A DNA stretch of 64,000 nucleotides, taken from contig OZ234495.1 in NCBI GenBank assembly GCA_965153455.1, positions 4,092,001 through 4,156,000 of the forward strand, given 5' to 3'. This document shows, piece after piece, positions 35,490 through 48,419 of this stretch (position 1 is its first letter; each line of letters opens with the position of its first letter). The position numbers were made by a program, and so were the translations under genes. The notes below the pieces were generated by a model that searched no databases, was not told where the DNA came from, and worked only from the letters and a program-made list of their open reading frames with translations. The DNA comes from Sphagnum compactum (Eukaryota > Bryophyta > Sphagnopsida > Sphagnales).

Positions 35490-35524
35490 AACTGGTGCAT
35501 TGGTGGCTGCTGGTTCACTCCAGC
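35490..35524 (-). repeat. Inverted copy of the 28.5-kb GTGAACCAGCAGCCACCA sequence
   Basis: Reverse complement of the segment at 28,496-28,528, including 'atgcaccagttg'. Confidence 0.6.
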
Positions 35525-35559
35525 CAGAAAGCCCCCTTAGCACGACCTTCCCTTGTGTG

Positions 35560-36880
35560 AAACAATAGTATTTCTTTTCTTGTTTTTTTTAATTGATTAA
35601 TTATAAAATTGAATCTTTTGAAATTCGAAAGGCATAAGTTATACTAGACCTTTCAAATTTCAAAAGATCTAATAAAACGAAAGGAAGTTTAGATAAATAT
35701 GAGATATTAGAAAAAGTCAAACAAGACAAATTCAAGCTTGGAAGTGACCTGAAAATACAAAGGAAAAAAAATGCTGATGCTTTTTGTATGTATAGTGAAT
35801 AGAAATGACAAACAAAAGAGTTGTTGAAGTTGGTAAGTCTCTTAACAAAGAAACATATCACAAAATAGGGGTGTGTGTATTGAAAGAGGCTGCCCTAGAC
35901 CTAATTCTCACATCCCTCAAATCCACCCACAAAACAAGTCTTACTACAAGAAACAAAAAATACTTGACACTTTGAAAATAGAATAGCTACTTATCAAACA
36001 TCTCGCCTTCATTTTTGAAGCCAAAACCAAACAATGAAGCTCTTAGTTCTTGGCATCCAATGGCCGTCATATGGATAAGTTATTGGACCTGTTCTTACAA
36101 TGAATCATCCATCCATCTATCCATCCATCCATTCGTAGTCCCAAGCTCCCCAACACACATGATGCTAAGATTTTCAAGAGATTTGCAGCTGGCAAAAAAT
36201 CTTATGACAAAAATGGCCTTTCACAACCGATATTAACACTCATATCAACACTGTTCTTTTGAGTGTGGATTAATCTCCAAAAACCCATGTTCAAAAATAT
36301 TTATGTTTCCCCCCCCCCCACGAGCCACTCACAATTGTAGGCTCAATGAATCTTTTTATGACAATTATTGCGAATTTTTTTTGTAATTCTTACATCTATG
36401 ACATCTCAGCAGTAATGAGACTAGTTCTCAAGAAAAAGGATCAACTGCATGTGGACAAGCTTCCTGCAACTATGTGAACAATTTTGTACATGGATGGCAT
36501 TTCCTGTGTTGTCCTTGATACACATGACAAAAGGCAGATCCAGGGAATCCAAAATGAAGTTTCTTCCATTGCATCAAGCTTAACAAACAATGTACAAAAT
36601 GTCCATAGATCTCCAGTAATCAATCGTGTGTGATTCTCATTCCCGAACAAGAGCTACTAGTTAGGCCAACAATCATATCTAGGAATTTAAGCTTGGATTT
36701 GATTTTCATACTCTTAGATAAGGCCTTGTATCTCCAAGAAACACATTTGCAAGACATACACCAATGGATAATATGGCATGTAGATAGCTCTATAACTCAA
36801 TCTCCACACTCAATTTCTCCTCAGTTTAGTGCAAAGGCAAGTGCTCTTCAGCATTGACATATTTGAGCACACTAAAACAA
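35560..36880. other. Intergenic DNA without supported genes
   Basis: AT-rich sequence with a (CATC)n tract at 36,104-36,133 and a run of ten C at about 36,309. Open frames of 60-86 codons are not protein-like. Confidence 0.5.
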
Positions 36881-36960
36881 GGAGTAGGCTTTAGGGTTTA
36901 GGATCTACAAAGAGGAGGGTTTAGGGTTTAGGATCTACAAGGAGTAGGGTTTAGGGTTTA
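36881..36960 (+). repeat. 29-31 bp tandem repeat built on TTTAGGG
   Basis: Three copies of 'tttagggtttaggatctaca' with 'ggagtaggg'-like linkers. Each contains two telomere heptamers joined to a non-telomeric 'atctacaa'. Confidence 0.75.
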
Positions 36961-37654
36961 CAGTCACCTTGAGAGATGCACCCCCATAAGATTGAAGAGT
37001 CAACTTCTAACCTGAGCATCACTCTTTCATTATCTCACTCAGTTGCTTGGAGCTGGGCTTCTCCTTGTCTTTCTTTGATTCCAAATAGTATCTTCAATTG
37101 CCTTCTGGATCAGAACTCCCAAAACCTTCTGGAATGGTCCTAATGTAACCCCTAAATCTACTTCATTTTTCAAAAGAAAAAGAACCATTAGGAAAAAATG
37201 GTGGCCCTTCTTTAACCAATTTTTTTATAGTTCCATGTCATTTCAACTATGTTACAATGATATTTTAAAAATATTTATAAAAATTCCATGTGATTACCAA
37301 TTAATAAATCAATTCACCTATTAATTTGATAGATAGTTGAAAACAACCTTCGATTGAGGGGGCCGCTTTTGAAATATTTTTAGCATTAACAAATTTTCTA
37401 ATTGACCTATAGTCAATATGTCAACAAGAAATATGATATCATGAAACTTCATGCAACTATCAATTAATGTTACATACATCACAAATCATATGTTTGACTA
37501 TTGGTAATTTTATTTTAAGGAGGAAAGAAAGAATTCAAGTTCGATGAATGAAACTTTATGCACATTTGCAACTTTACATCCATGTAGACTATTTTAAACC
37601 CTTTTAGGCTGCCTATATCTTAAGTTAGGCTGCCTACTACATAGATATGCACTA
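36961..37654. other. Intergenic DNA without supported genes
   Basis: AT-rich sequence. No open frame, repeat or RNA gene recognised. Confidence 0.5.
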
Positions 37655-38092
37655 GTGTGACCTGTGCCGTGGCCCAAGTGTTACCTTGTCATCAACTGAA
37701 TTTTTTCTTCCAAACCCCGATTTTTTGAAAATTATTTGAATTTTCAGCAGCAGAAATCACTTTAAAATCAATATCTCCCACATTTTGAATCCAGATCTTA
37801 CCAAATAAATTACATTAAATCCTGCTCGTCAAGACTTTCCAACAACACCAAAGGCACATTCCAATTCCTCCGAAATTTTTAGCTAAGATTTAATTTAATT
37901 TTCAGTGAAAAAATCATTTAATATTCAAGAACTTTTGCACCACAAGTCCAAATGTCATGGAACCAAGCCAATGAACCTCTTCTTGTTGAGAGCTTTCCAA
38001 AGAGACCAAGAATGTGATCTGAAGCATCCCAGTTCAGTGGATCTCATCGGTACAAACAAAGCAAACAAAATACCTTCGTTCATAGATAGATA
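37655..38092 (+). mobile_element. SINE-like dispersed repeat A, full-length copy
   Basis: About 435 bp. The head 'gtgccgtggcccaagtg' is close to a tRNA-type A box (TGGCNNAGTGG with one extra base) and is shared with the copy at 58.4 kb. The 3' half matches the copy at 7.76 kb. It ends in 'catagatagatag'. A variable head truncation, constant tail and apparent lack of its own proteins fit a SINE, but no clean B box or target-site duplication was identified. Confidence 0.55.
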
Positions 38093-38270
38093 GGTCTGTA
38101 CTAGGCTACATAATATACCTAACTTACATACCTAGACAACCTACCTATATATACCTATGGTAGGTATGTAGGTTGTCTAGGTGAACCTACCTACCTACCT
38201 AAACAGCCTATTTTAAGATGTATATAAATAGCTTAACATAGCATGGCCTAAGTGGTTTAAATTTAGGTGC
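38093..38270. repeat. ACCT/TAGG tetranucleotide-rich tract with inverted halves
   Basis: 'cctacctatatatacctatggtaggtatgtaggttgtctaggtg' is summarised here by its parts: CCTA units run into TAGG units, so the tract folds on itself. Confidence 0.6.
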
Positions 38271-40211
38271 CATCTTGCCTATCCCTAGGCTTGGGTGTCA
38301 TGTGACATAGATGGTATAGGCTTAAATGTCACATGGCATACATGGTTTAAGCCTAGGTGCCACATGACCTCAATGGTCTAAGCCTAACCTACATGTCACA
38401 CATAAATTACATTAGTTAGAAGGCTAGGTTAATTAATTATAGCTAGTAGGTTAAGTTAAATAGGTAGCTAGATAATAGTTAAGTAGGAAGATAAGTAGGT
38501 ATGTAAGCAATAAATAATAGTTGTGATTAAGTTGTAATTGGGTTGCAATTAGGTTACAACTAAAATGTTATTTCAAATTTTTTTTTACATTTCAAATTTT
38601 TTAACTATATCAAGAGGTGCATTAAAAATGTTGGAGAAAAACTAAAAACCATGAAAATAGAATTGCCATTTGGGATAACCAATTAAAAAGGTTTAGCCCT
38701 AAACTTTAAATCAAAAATGAAATAGGATTTTAATAGTTAGGTGCCACATGGTTTAGGTCTAGGCCTATTTTAAATGCCATGTGGTTTAAACCTAACTTAA
38801 GTTTAAGTTAATTTAACATAGGTGCCACATGGCCTAACCTAGGTTTATGCCTAGCCTAGGGCCACATAGACTATTGAAACCTAGCCTAGTTTATGCCTTG
38901 TAGCTTAACATAGGTGGCCTATTTTTTGGTGCCACATGGTTTAGCCTATGGATAGGGATGCACCACATGTCATTGAATTATTAATTGTCTATTCAATTTA
39001 ATTGCAACATAGTTCATCTTACAATTGGAAAGTTGATAACATTATGCAATGTTAATAAATGAAGTTCATCCACCCTAGGATTACAATTGAAAATGAACTT
39101 TGGTTATAATAATAAACATTATTTACAACTAAAGTGGTTGAAAGTGGTTATTGTTGTGGTGTCAACATGTGTTTGACATATGTAATTGAAATGTCATTTT
39201 CAACTTTTAATTGTCAACTTTGGTGATTCTTAATGTAAATAATATATTTTAGTCGCATCAAACATTTTAAAACTAGATTTGTAATTTCCAACTATGAATT
39301 GTAATTGAAGACAAAATGACATAGTTGCAAATGTGAATTTTTCCTCCTAGTGGACCAAGTAGATTTGATCTAAATTTGATCTAAGTAGTTTACACTAATC
39401 CACCTCCATATGCCTTATCCCACCTTATTAGAACAAAAGAACTAATAGTTTTTTATTTTCAAAATGTAAATTTTAATTTTAAAAAATTAAAATGAAAGGG
39501 CATGGGTTTTTTTTCCAATTTATATATATATATATAAAGTTGGAGAATTTTCCAAAAACAAATTGGCATTAATCAAATTTACCTTACAAAAAGGTCAAAA
39601 AACTCCCAATTGTTTTTTTGAAAATTCAACAAAATTTGTTGAAAGAAAAAAATTATGTAAGGGACCAATTGGACTAAGCTTGGATTGGGTAAATTACATC
39701 ATGGTCTGCGTAGTCCACTTTGTTCAAATAAAAAAACCTATACATTTTTAAAAGGGAGACAAAAGACTAGGTTGATTAAGTGGACTAGGTCCTAAGTTCC
39801 ACCCTATCTTGGCCAAAAAAATCCCAAAACAATTGGGTCAAATTATAGGCCAAGTGATTGGACTAGGACTAAATTTTGGTCACCATTTTAACATCTAGTG
39901 ACAAAAAAATGAAGACAATGATTGAAATTGAATTACAACAAATTTAATCTTCTTTCCCTTAGAGGTGAAAGTTCTTTGTGTGGGAACAACAAATCATTAT
40001 AAAAATCTTACTTGCCAAATGAGAAAAAACAATTAAAATTTATTATGAGAATGTTGGTCAGCGCATCAAGGTTGATTAACAAACTAATACGTTAGATGTG
40101 GTGCTGATACAACAACTATCATAAATTTACACAAGGAGCTTTTAGACAAATCCCATGTGAGAAAATCGTCTAACTTTAGTTCAAGAATATACTACAAACA
40201 AGTAACAAGAG
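38271..40211. other. AT-rich DNA with degenerate 'ggtgccacatgg' repeats
   Basis: From 38.27 to 38.96 kb the words 'ggtgccacatgg', 'gcctaggtgcc' and 'tttaagcc' recur irregularly. From 39 to 40.2 kb I see nothing beyond AT-rich DNA and a (TA)n tract at about 39,520-39,537. Confidence 0.5.
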
Positions 40212-42190
40212 ATGGTGGAACACGTGGAATTTTGCAACATTGTGAAAGAGATTCAAAAGGACAGTTCAATCATAGCATGTTACTCACATCTAGAAGGATT
40301 ATGTACAAATCTTCCATATGACTACAATGGGCATTTAGAAAATGTTGGTGGGGTTGATGAACCATATTTATGTGAAGATGTGGTCCCCAACATTTCATTT
40401 TCAGATATGGAGAATGTGCACTTAAAAACTACAATTTCATTAGAAAATGAGGTATTAGAGCTTGTAGTTATAGGAATTCAAGCTGTATTTTGGAACCCCC
40501 ACCATTGAAACTCCGTTTGTTGGTCTTTTTGTTGTGAATGATGATTTACATGTGGATCTCGAAAATTTGCAAATGTTGTGATGTATTGTATGCATATTAG
40601 AGAAAATGGCAGGTAATTTTATGTCCCAAAGTTTTGTTTTCAGGAAGGTTTGATTAAGTATAATAAGATTAATGGGATTAGTCCCATGAATACTCATGTT
40701 GATTCTATTCATGGCGGGTTGTTTGTTCAAAGAAAATCACAACTTGCAAAAAAGGCAACAATGGGTAATGATAAAGATCATGTGCGGCAAACAAGGGAAG
40801 AAAAGGACAAGGCCCTTTAATTTTGTTATCACCACTTACTTTGGGTCCACAAACCCTTTCAAAAAACTATATGAGGCACAACAAATGTTTATTCAGGATC
40901 TTATGTTTTACATTTGTAAAGCTTATTAACCAATTTCCACTATTTAAAACATATGGTTGGTTTTGCTCCAATGTCCCTAGGTTTCATTTCCTTTTTGAAC
41001 TATTCTTGTGGATGAAGTGTTCCCTAAAATGGTGCAAAAATTCTTAAATTTGCATGTATTTTCAAACCTTGCATCTATAGCCACTATTTCCTGTAGTTTC
41101 GATTTATGGATGTTTGAGGGCGGATTACGATTGGACACTTTTGCCCTAGTGATAAATTTTTTGAATGAATCTTGGAACTTTATACATGTCACTATGGGCT
41201 TATTTGAAGTGGATGAAACCATTGGTAAAGGTATGGTTGTTTGGTTTAAATCATTATTTTCAAAGTTTAGTTTGATGCATGGTGTGATCACATTCGTGAA
41301 AGATGAGGGCAACAATTTGAATACCATGGCAACCGCATTATGTTTCGTCATCATTCGTCAACCTTTGAAATTTAACCATGTTTATGAAGGTACATATTTT
41401 GGGCAAGTGATGTCCAAGGCATGCCAATATGCTACTAACAATGACAAGGTTTCTAAAGGTTTAATGCAAGTAAATGTGAAGGATGCATAAGCTACTTCAT
41501 AAAAAACTATTACATAGACAAACAAAATTTGGTAAAGGTAGGCAAGAATGGGAGAAGGCTTGTATTGAATGTGGGTTGCCGTTTCAAAAACTTAAAACCG
41601 CTATCAAAACCAGATTTGCATCCAAAGTCATCATGTCTAAAGAGACCTTGGAACTCAAACAAGTTATCATCACTTGTTACAAAAGGCAAAAGACTATTGT
41701 TTTATAGCAAAAAGTTGCAGAGGCCCAAGTGTGAGTTGTTGCAAAAGTAATCACTTCTACCTTTAACCATGTGGTAACAACTTGTGTTATGAATCAGTGC
41801 CATGGTCATTGGTTATTATCATATGTTTTGACTATTGCCATTACACTAACTGTTAACTTGCAATATGAAATGGTTAAAATGTTTCAAGTTTTAGATGGGA
41901 CAGAAGCTCTAAACTCATTTGATTCAAAACTTCTCCTCTTCCAAAAACATATGTGAAAAGCAGTTGTGAAGGTACCTCAACTTTTTTTCCAATTTCTATT
42001 TGTTTTTTATTCAGATCAAATTCATAATATGCTTGCAATAATGTTGGATCTTTGATTCAAATCAATACAAGTTGTGCAAAAATTGGTGGGATGTGGGAAT
42101 GCAATTTGATTTGTTTTTAAATATGATTTAAAGGCTATGATTCCCTTTTTTATGGTATGTTTTGAAACCCTCAACCTTACTGCTAAAGCT
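40212..42190 (+). pseudogene. Decayed hAT-type transposase
   Basis: Protein-like blocks in changing frames follow the order of a hAT transposase. HVDSIHGGLFVQRK and a FGSTNPFKKLYEAQQMFI block come first. The RNase H-like part follows at about 41,008-41,490: SFDLWMFEGG with the first catalytic-type Asp, FALVINFLNESW, GLFEVDET and VKDEGNNLNTM. Then come ACQYAT, GRQEWEKACIECGLP, KTRFASKVI, and a C-terminal stretch ending near YDLKAMIPFF at about 42,130-42,150. At least five stops or frame changes interrupt it, so it is not functional. The 5' open frame at 40,212-40,508 may be the decayed N-terminus, but I cannot match it. No terminal repeats or 8-bp duplication were located. Confidence 0.7.
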
Positions 42191-42196
42191 TGCACA

Positions 42197-42375
42197 CACT
42201 ACTAGGAAATGCGTCCTAGTTCACTATGGTTCACTAGATTTTTGAGTGAATTTGGACAATTTTACCTAGTGAAATTGTTTAACCCCTTAGTGAACGGGGA
42301 CCAGTTGTTACGGACAATGACTTGTTTCACTAGTACCTAGTGAAACAAGGTTATTCTCAAGTGAAATACAAATTT
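42197..42375 (+). mobile_element. CACTA-like transposon terminus
   Basis: Begins CACTACTAGGAAATGCG, the form of a CACTA (En/Spm) terminal repeat. It is followed by several copies of TTCACTAG and CTAGTGAA in both orientations, as in sub-terminal repeats of that superfamily. A perfect 13-bp stem with a 3-nt loop lies at 42,321-42,349 (CTTGTTTCACTAG / CTAGTGAAACAAG). The opposite end is not identified; 'ttcactaggtgaaatt' at about 44,833 is a candidate sub-terminal relative. Confidence 0.45.
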
Positions 42376-42989
42376 ACCAAACCATTCACTTGCTAGTTAA
42401 TTAACTAAACAGTATGGAAATTAATTAAATTTTAATTATTTAATATATAATATTATTGATAATTTCATGATTTTTAAAGCCTATTATTTATTAACACGTG
42501 TCATTACCTATGTTAGGTTAAAAACCTAGCCTAGGTAGGTAGGTAGGCCACATAATCAACTTAGGCACCTAACCTTAGAATTCGAGAGGAGAATATTCGG
42601 TCAACACACCATTGTTGACCACACAACACATCACCCATGAGGTTTGATCCCTTGACCTTTGGAATGGGGGCAAACACCTTTTACCATCAAACCACCCCAC
42701 TTGTTATGATAAAATGTTACATTACATTCTATTTATCAAATACTTCATTTTAAACATTACAAAAACATAAATTTTGAAAATTCATATCTTATTGAGATTT
42801 TGTTCAAATGAAATGATTCAAGTTTACTTTTTTAAAATACTCAATAATGTACATTTTTTTCCTTTTGAAAATTTAAAATTATTTGAACAAAAAAAAAGTT
42901 GAATATCATTATTCAATAACATTTCAATGACCATTCTTTTTAGAAAAAAAGTTTTAGAAAATGGATTTTTTTTTATTAATATAATAGTA
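42376..42989. other. AT-rich DNA
   Basis: Contains TAGGTAGGTAGG near 42,530. No gene seen. Confidence 0.5.
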
Positions 42990-44345
42990 CTACCTATGTT
43001 AAACTACTTTTAATTATTGTATGACTATTTTTCATTAATTTAAATTATTTCACCTTACATTATTTATGATTATTTATGGCTATTCTGAATTATTTTTGAT
43101 TATTTTTGGCTATTTCACCTTAGGTTACGTTTCGCTATTTTAAATTATTTTTGGTTATTTTAACTTATTTCACCTTAGGCTATTTTTAACTATTGTAAGT
43201 TTTTTTGCTATTTTATGTTATTTTTGGCTATTGTAAATTATTTCAATTTAGACTATTTGTAGTTATTATAAATTACTTTTGGTTATTTTAACTTATTTCA
43301 CCTTAGGCTATTTCAGCTATTGTAATTTTTTTTGTCTATTCTATGTTATTTTTGGCTATTGTAAATTATTTCAATTTATACTACTTGTAGCTATTACAAG
43401 TTACTTTTGGCTATTGAAAATTATTTCACCTTAAAATTATTTTTGGTAATCCTAAACAATTATAATATATGACTATTGGTTATTCTTTTATTAGTGTTAT
43501 TGGTGATTATTAATGGCTATTAATACCTATTCTATTTGTGGCTATTAATGTTTTTTGGGGTTATTCTATCAATAATTATTAGTGGTTATTTTATTAATGG
43601 CCATTAGTAATTATTCTATTGGTGGTTATTGGTGATTATTCTATTGGTGGCTATTACTGGCTATTCTATTAATGGCTAATGGTGGCTATTCTATTAATGG
43701 CTACTGGTGGTTATTCTATTAATGGTTACTGATGGCTATTATATTAATGGCTACTGGTGGTTATTCTATTAATGGTTACTGGTGGCTATTTTATTAATGG
43801 CTACTGGTGATTATTCTATTAATGGTTACTGGTGGCTATTTTATTAATGGCTATTCATGATTAATGTATTAACGGCTATTGGAGGCTATTCTATTAATGG
43901 CTATTCGTGATTAATCTATTAATGGCTATTGGAGGCTATTCTATTAATGGTTATTCGTGATTAATGTATCAATGGCTATTGATGGTTATTCTACTAATGG
44001 CTATTCGTGATTAATCTATTAATGACTATTGGTGGTTATTATATTAATGACTATTGGTGGTTATTCTATTAATGGTTGTTAGTGGTTATTCTATTAATGG
44101 TCATTAGTGATTATTCCGTTGTAAGTCATTGGTGGGTATTTTATTGGTGGTTATTGATGGCTATTTTATTAATGGTTATTAATGGTTATTGTATTATAAA
44201 TTGTTGTTGGTTATTATATGTTATATTACAACTATTTATGATTATTGTACTATAAACTATTAATTGATATTTTATGTTAGAATATCATAGGCTATTGGTA
44301 GTTATTATATTGTAGGGTATTTACAATTATTTTTCATAGGTTATT
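42990..44345. repeat. Long minisatellite built on 'ggctattctattaat'
   Basis: From 43.0 to 43.45 kb, looser units of 'tatttttggctattgtaaatt'. From 43.5 to 44.17 kb, dozens of 'ggctattctattaatggtta' variants at roughly 28-30 bp spacing, with 'ctggtgg', 'tggagg' and 'cgtgatt' alternates. It then fades into AT-rich DNA. No coding capacity. Confidence 0.8.
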
Positions 44346-46839
44346 ATTTTTTATTCTAAGTTATTTTTACTTTTAGGTCATTATATTTTGTTTTAAATTA
44401 TTTTAGAGTTATTATGCTTAGGATAAAATAATTTATAATAACATTAAGTATAATGACCTTGAATAATTTAAAGTATAACTTGAAATAACATATATTAATT
44501 TTAAATAAAATAACCTAAGGTATAGCCTAAAATTAGTTGAATAATTTAATTTTAAATAATTTAAAAGCTTATAATAAACTAGTTAAGATACTTTAAGGTA
44601 AAATAACATATAATAATTTAGGGTATAACTAATAATAGCCTATAATAACATAAAATATAAATTAGAATAACTAAAGTAGCTTAAAATAATATAGGGTATA
44701 TCATAAAGTAACATAGATAGAATAGTTTTAAAAACATAAAAATAAACCTATTTGCTATAGTAATTTGTAATAGTGAATTATGTTAACTAGAAATGAAACA
44801 CGATGTCTACATAGTGATATTATAATAAAATAACTTTCACTAGGTGAAATTAGTAAATGCATTGAAACCACACTACCCTGCAACTAAAATTCCAAAAAAA
44901 ACCATATATAATTATTGTGCAACTATCCCTTGGGCATTACAACTATTGTGCAATTATCCCCCTATAAATATGGTGTTTTAATAAATAAATTACCACATCA
45001 GAAAATCAATTAATCGTATTATAGTTGCAAATGAGTTGAAAATGGGTCTTCAATACAATAATTTATACACATCGTACATACATATGTTTGATTTTTAAAA
45101 GAATTCCATTGTAATTGCATGTGGCATTATTTTAGAATTGTTGTAAATGTGCCATTAAAGTAAGAATTATGTTACAACTAGTGTACAATGTACATATATA
45201 CATGCGATCATGCCATGTGTCCACATTTCCACCACCCATTATGGGATACATTTGAAATCAGTTTTCGACTATGATTTCCATTAATATGATTAGTACGATT
45301 ACTAATGCGCCATTATTAAAGTACTATTGTTCAACTATGTTATGATTATAATACAACTACTTATAACTAAATAAGGATACATATTCATATTTAATATTTT
45401 ATAAAAAATTATTGTTTCAATAATTTGACTATTAATATGAATGAATAAGTGTAATTCAAATAATTAAATTACCATTAACTAAAAAATTATTTATTTATTA
45501 AATATTAATTAGATAATTTTTTATCTAATTTAGGGATATTCATAATGAATTATGTCAATTATTCAGGATAATTAGTTCATCAATAATTACCAAATCGTTA
45601 ATATCTAAATTCATTAACTAATTAATTATTTGGATACATATAAATAATTTAAATGTGAAATTAAAAATAATTTGTATATTATTTTAAAAATTCAATTCGA
45701 TGTACATATGGATATTCCTATTTACACCTTCATGTAATCTACCCAATTCATATATATAATTTAATAATTAGTAATGAGTTTTTAATAAATTATTACACAT
45801 TAATTATTAATTAATATGCAATTTAGTTACTTATTATGAAATAAATAATTAAATTGATAAATTAATTATTATGAATTATAAATAAATTGATTCATATAAT
45901 TAATTAATTAAAATAACTAATAAATTTCTTCAAAACTTCAAATGATAAGTGATTAATTATATGATTTTAGATCATTAATCATTTGATAATAAATCATTTG
46001 AAAAAAATTAATTCAAATAATTCAAATCATTATTTATATATTCATCATATGTGCTTTGTTTTGAACGATTTAAAATTTTATGGGAACACTACTTCAAGTT
46101 CTAGAAATCATCTTTGAAGTGCAAAGGAAAAGGAGTAATGAAAAAATAATGAGAAAAATAAGCTTTCTAACTTACAAAACGCATTTTTTTTCCCCCTCTT
46201 TGAACCCCTCCTATTTTCAAACCTCATGATTTTATTATTTCTTATTCATTTTAAATAGTTTAAAGTGTTATAAGAGCTCCACTTGAAGTTCTACAAATCA
46301 TCTTTGAATTTAGATAGTAACAGAACAACATACAAGAATTTTTTTGAATGTTCAAGAACTAACCTTTGTGATGTTTGATGGTTTGTTATTTTGAGGTTTT
46401 GACCCCTTCTACTTTGGGGGCCATAACTTTGTCAATTCTATTATGTTTTGGATGATTTTTAGTGCCTAGACACGCCAATATAAAAGGTTCAAGTTTGTTT
46501 TGGACACTAAAAACAAGAAAACATTCCCCTTGGATTCGGCTTACCCTAAGCGCTTAAGTGTTCAATCACCAGCCAATTTACCCTCTAGTTGCAACTTAAT
46601 TGTGATTCAATTTGCAATTACGGAAGAACTAAAAGATTTAACCCATATGTTTTACCTTTGAATCCCACATTACAAATATATAAAGAAATTTTGTTCTCTT
46701 ATGTCCTCACATTAAAATACATGTGCTATTTTGGGATGAACTCAAAAAAGCTTAATCTAAAGTCAAAACATAAAATAAAAAACTAAAGTTTCATGGTTTT
46801 TTTTTTAATTCACTTAATCTTGTTTCCTACATGTTTGCC
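44346..46839. other. Very AT-rich DNA without supported features
   Basis: Dominated by ATTA/TAAT words. The open frame at 46,589-46,786 is Lys/Asn-rich and not protein-like. 'ggccataactttgtcaatt' at about 46,420 is wording often met in plant retroelement ends. Confidence 0.5.
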
Positions 46840-46990
46840 GGCCTAGATAAGTAAGTAGGTCTTACTTTTCTACCTACCCATGTAAATAGGCAAGTAGGTA
46901 GGTTTTAAGGTAAATACATAGGTATGTAGGTTTTAAGACCTACCAACCTACCTACGTATGGTTATGTACAACCTACCTAACTACTAAAAT
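46840..46990. repeat. TAGG/CCTA tetranucleotide-rich tract
   Basis: Mixed runs of TAGG and CCTA in both orientations; the same class of tract as at 3.2 and 38.1 kb. Confidence 0.6.
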
Positions 46991-48419
46991 AAATATTTAT
47001 ATTTATCTATTTATTCCAAAATATAATTAATATTCCATGTGGCAATTTTTTATTGTGCCATGTGTCATAGTCTCAAACCATCATAATGGATTATGGAGAT
47101 TAATATTTCGAAAAAAAATAATTTTATGTCCAAAAATCTTTAAAGTGTCATGTGTCAAATTTTAATAAATGGATGACAATTAATGACATCAACATGACAT
47201 CATGAATGCAGTTATAATGGAGTTCTTAGTAGTTGAAAATGAGTTGTTTTGACATAGTTACAATTGAATTGCAATGTGTTGCATTGTATCTTAGTGAGCT
47301 GCAAGTTACAAAACATTTTTTTTTTTTTCTCATAATGAGTTTATTAAGTTTCATTAGTAGAAACACTCACATGTTTCATCACATCTCCACTTCAATGCCA
47401 CCAACTATCCAATGCATCATAGAAGGGACATTCATGATGCTCATAACTTGAAATTCCATTTGCAATCTTGTCATCCTTGTATTGTTTGTAAATTGCATTA
47501 AACTTTTGCTTGCAAGCAATTGGAGTCCTCAAACATCAAGGGACAGAAGCCAACATTCGGGTGTGGAGCTTTAACCATGTACCTACACTTAAAAAACAAA
47601 CCAATTGAGGTAAGAAACCATGAAATACAAGTTGAAAATGGTCCTTGAAATTAAAAAATCAAAAATACAATACATGGATAATGTAAATGGAAAACATTTT
47701 TGGTAAATTCAAGATCCATTTCTCCTCTTAGAGCAATGAGGTGTAGTACTTCACATCCACCCAATTTTTTCCACCTTTCAAGTCACCTTCTTCATCTTCA
47801 TTTTTCACAACAATCACCTTTTTCCTGGAATGGGAACCAATTTGGGGATCTTTTGTAAATCTAAATTCCCTTCCACTTGTGAAAATTGGCACTTCAACCC
47901 TCCACTTTCTACCCCACCTTTCGATTCACCTCCATGCACTTGGAAAGGCTGAAATCCTTTTAACAACCATCTTTTGAGGATCCACAAAACTAGCCATGTC
48001 AACTCTAGAATTGGTCAAAAATGGGGGAGCTTTTGTGCTCTCAACAATGTCCTCAATCCATAACATTTCTTCCATTTTCACAAAATTTGAATAAGTGTAA
48101 AAGAAAATAGTGGAAAAAAACAATAAATGAATACATGAGCAACCTTGCACCTTAGCTTGCACTTTGGTTCTCCAAACCATGTGTTCTCCTTTAAACTCTT
48201 TTTTCGGTTTGAACCAATTGGTTTTCCTTCCAAAATGATGCCATGTAAGTTAAATCACAATTTGATTTGTTTTGGCTTTTGATCCTTGTCTAAAGGCCTT
48301 AGGACCATTTTAAAGTTCTTGGCAAATAAGATTGTTTGATTTCATGGACCCTACTCCTTGGACCCTTGTTTAAAGTGGCCCTTAATATGCTTTTGCCCAC
48401 TAGCAACTTCAAATCGAAT
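46991..48419. other. Intergenic DNA without supported genes
   Basis: Open frames near 47.2, 47.8 and 47.9-48.2 kb have no recognisable domain. Nothing else noted. Confidence 0.45.
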
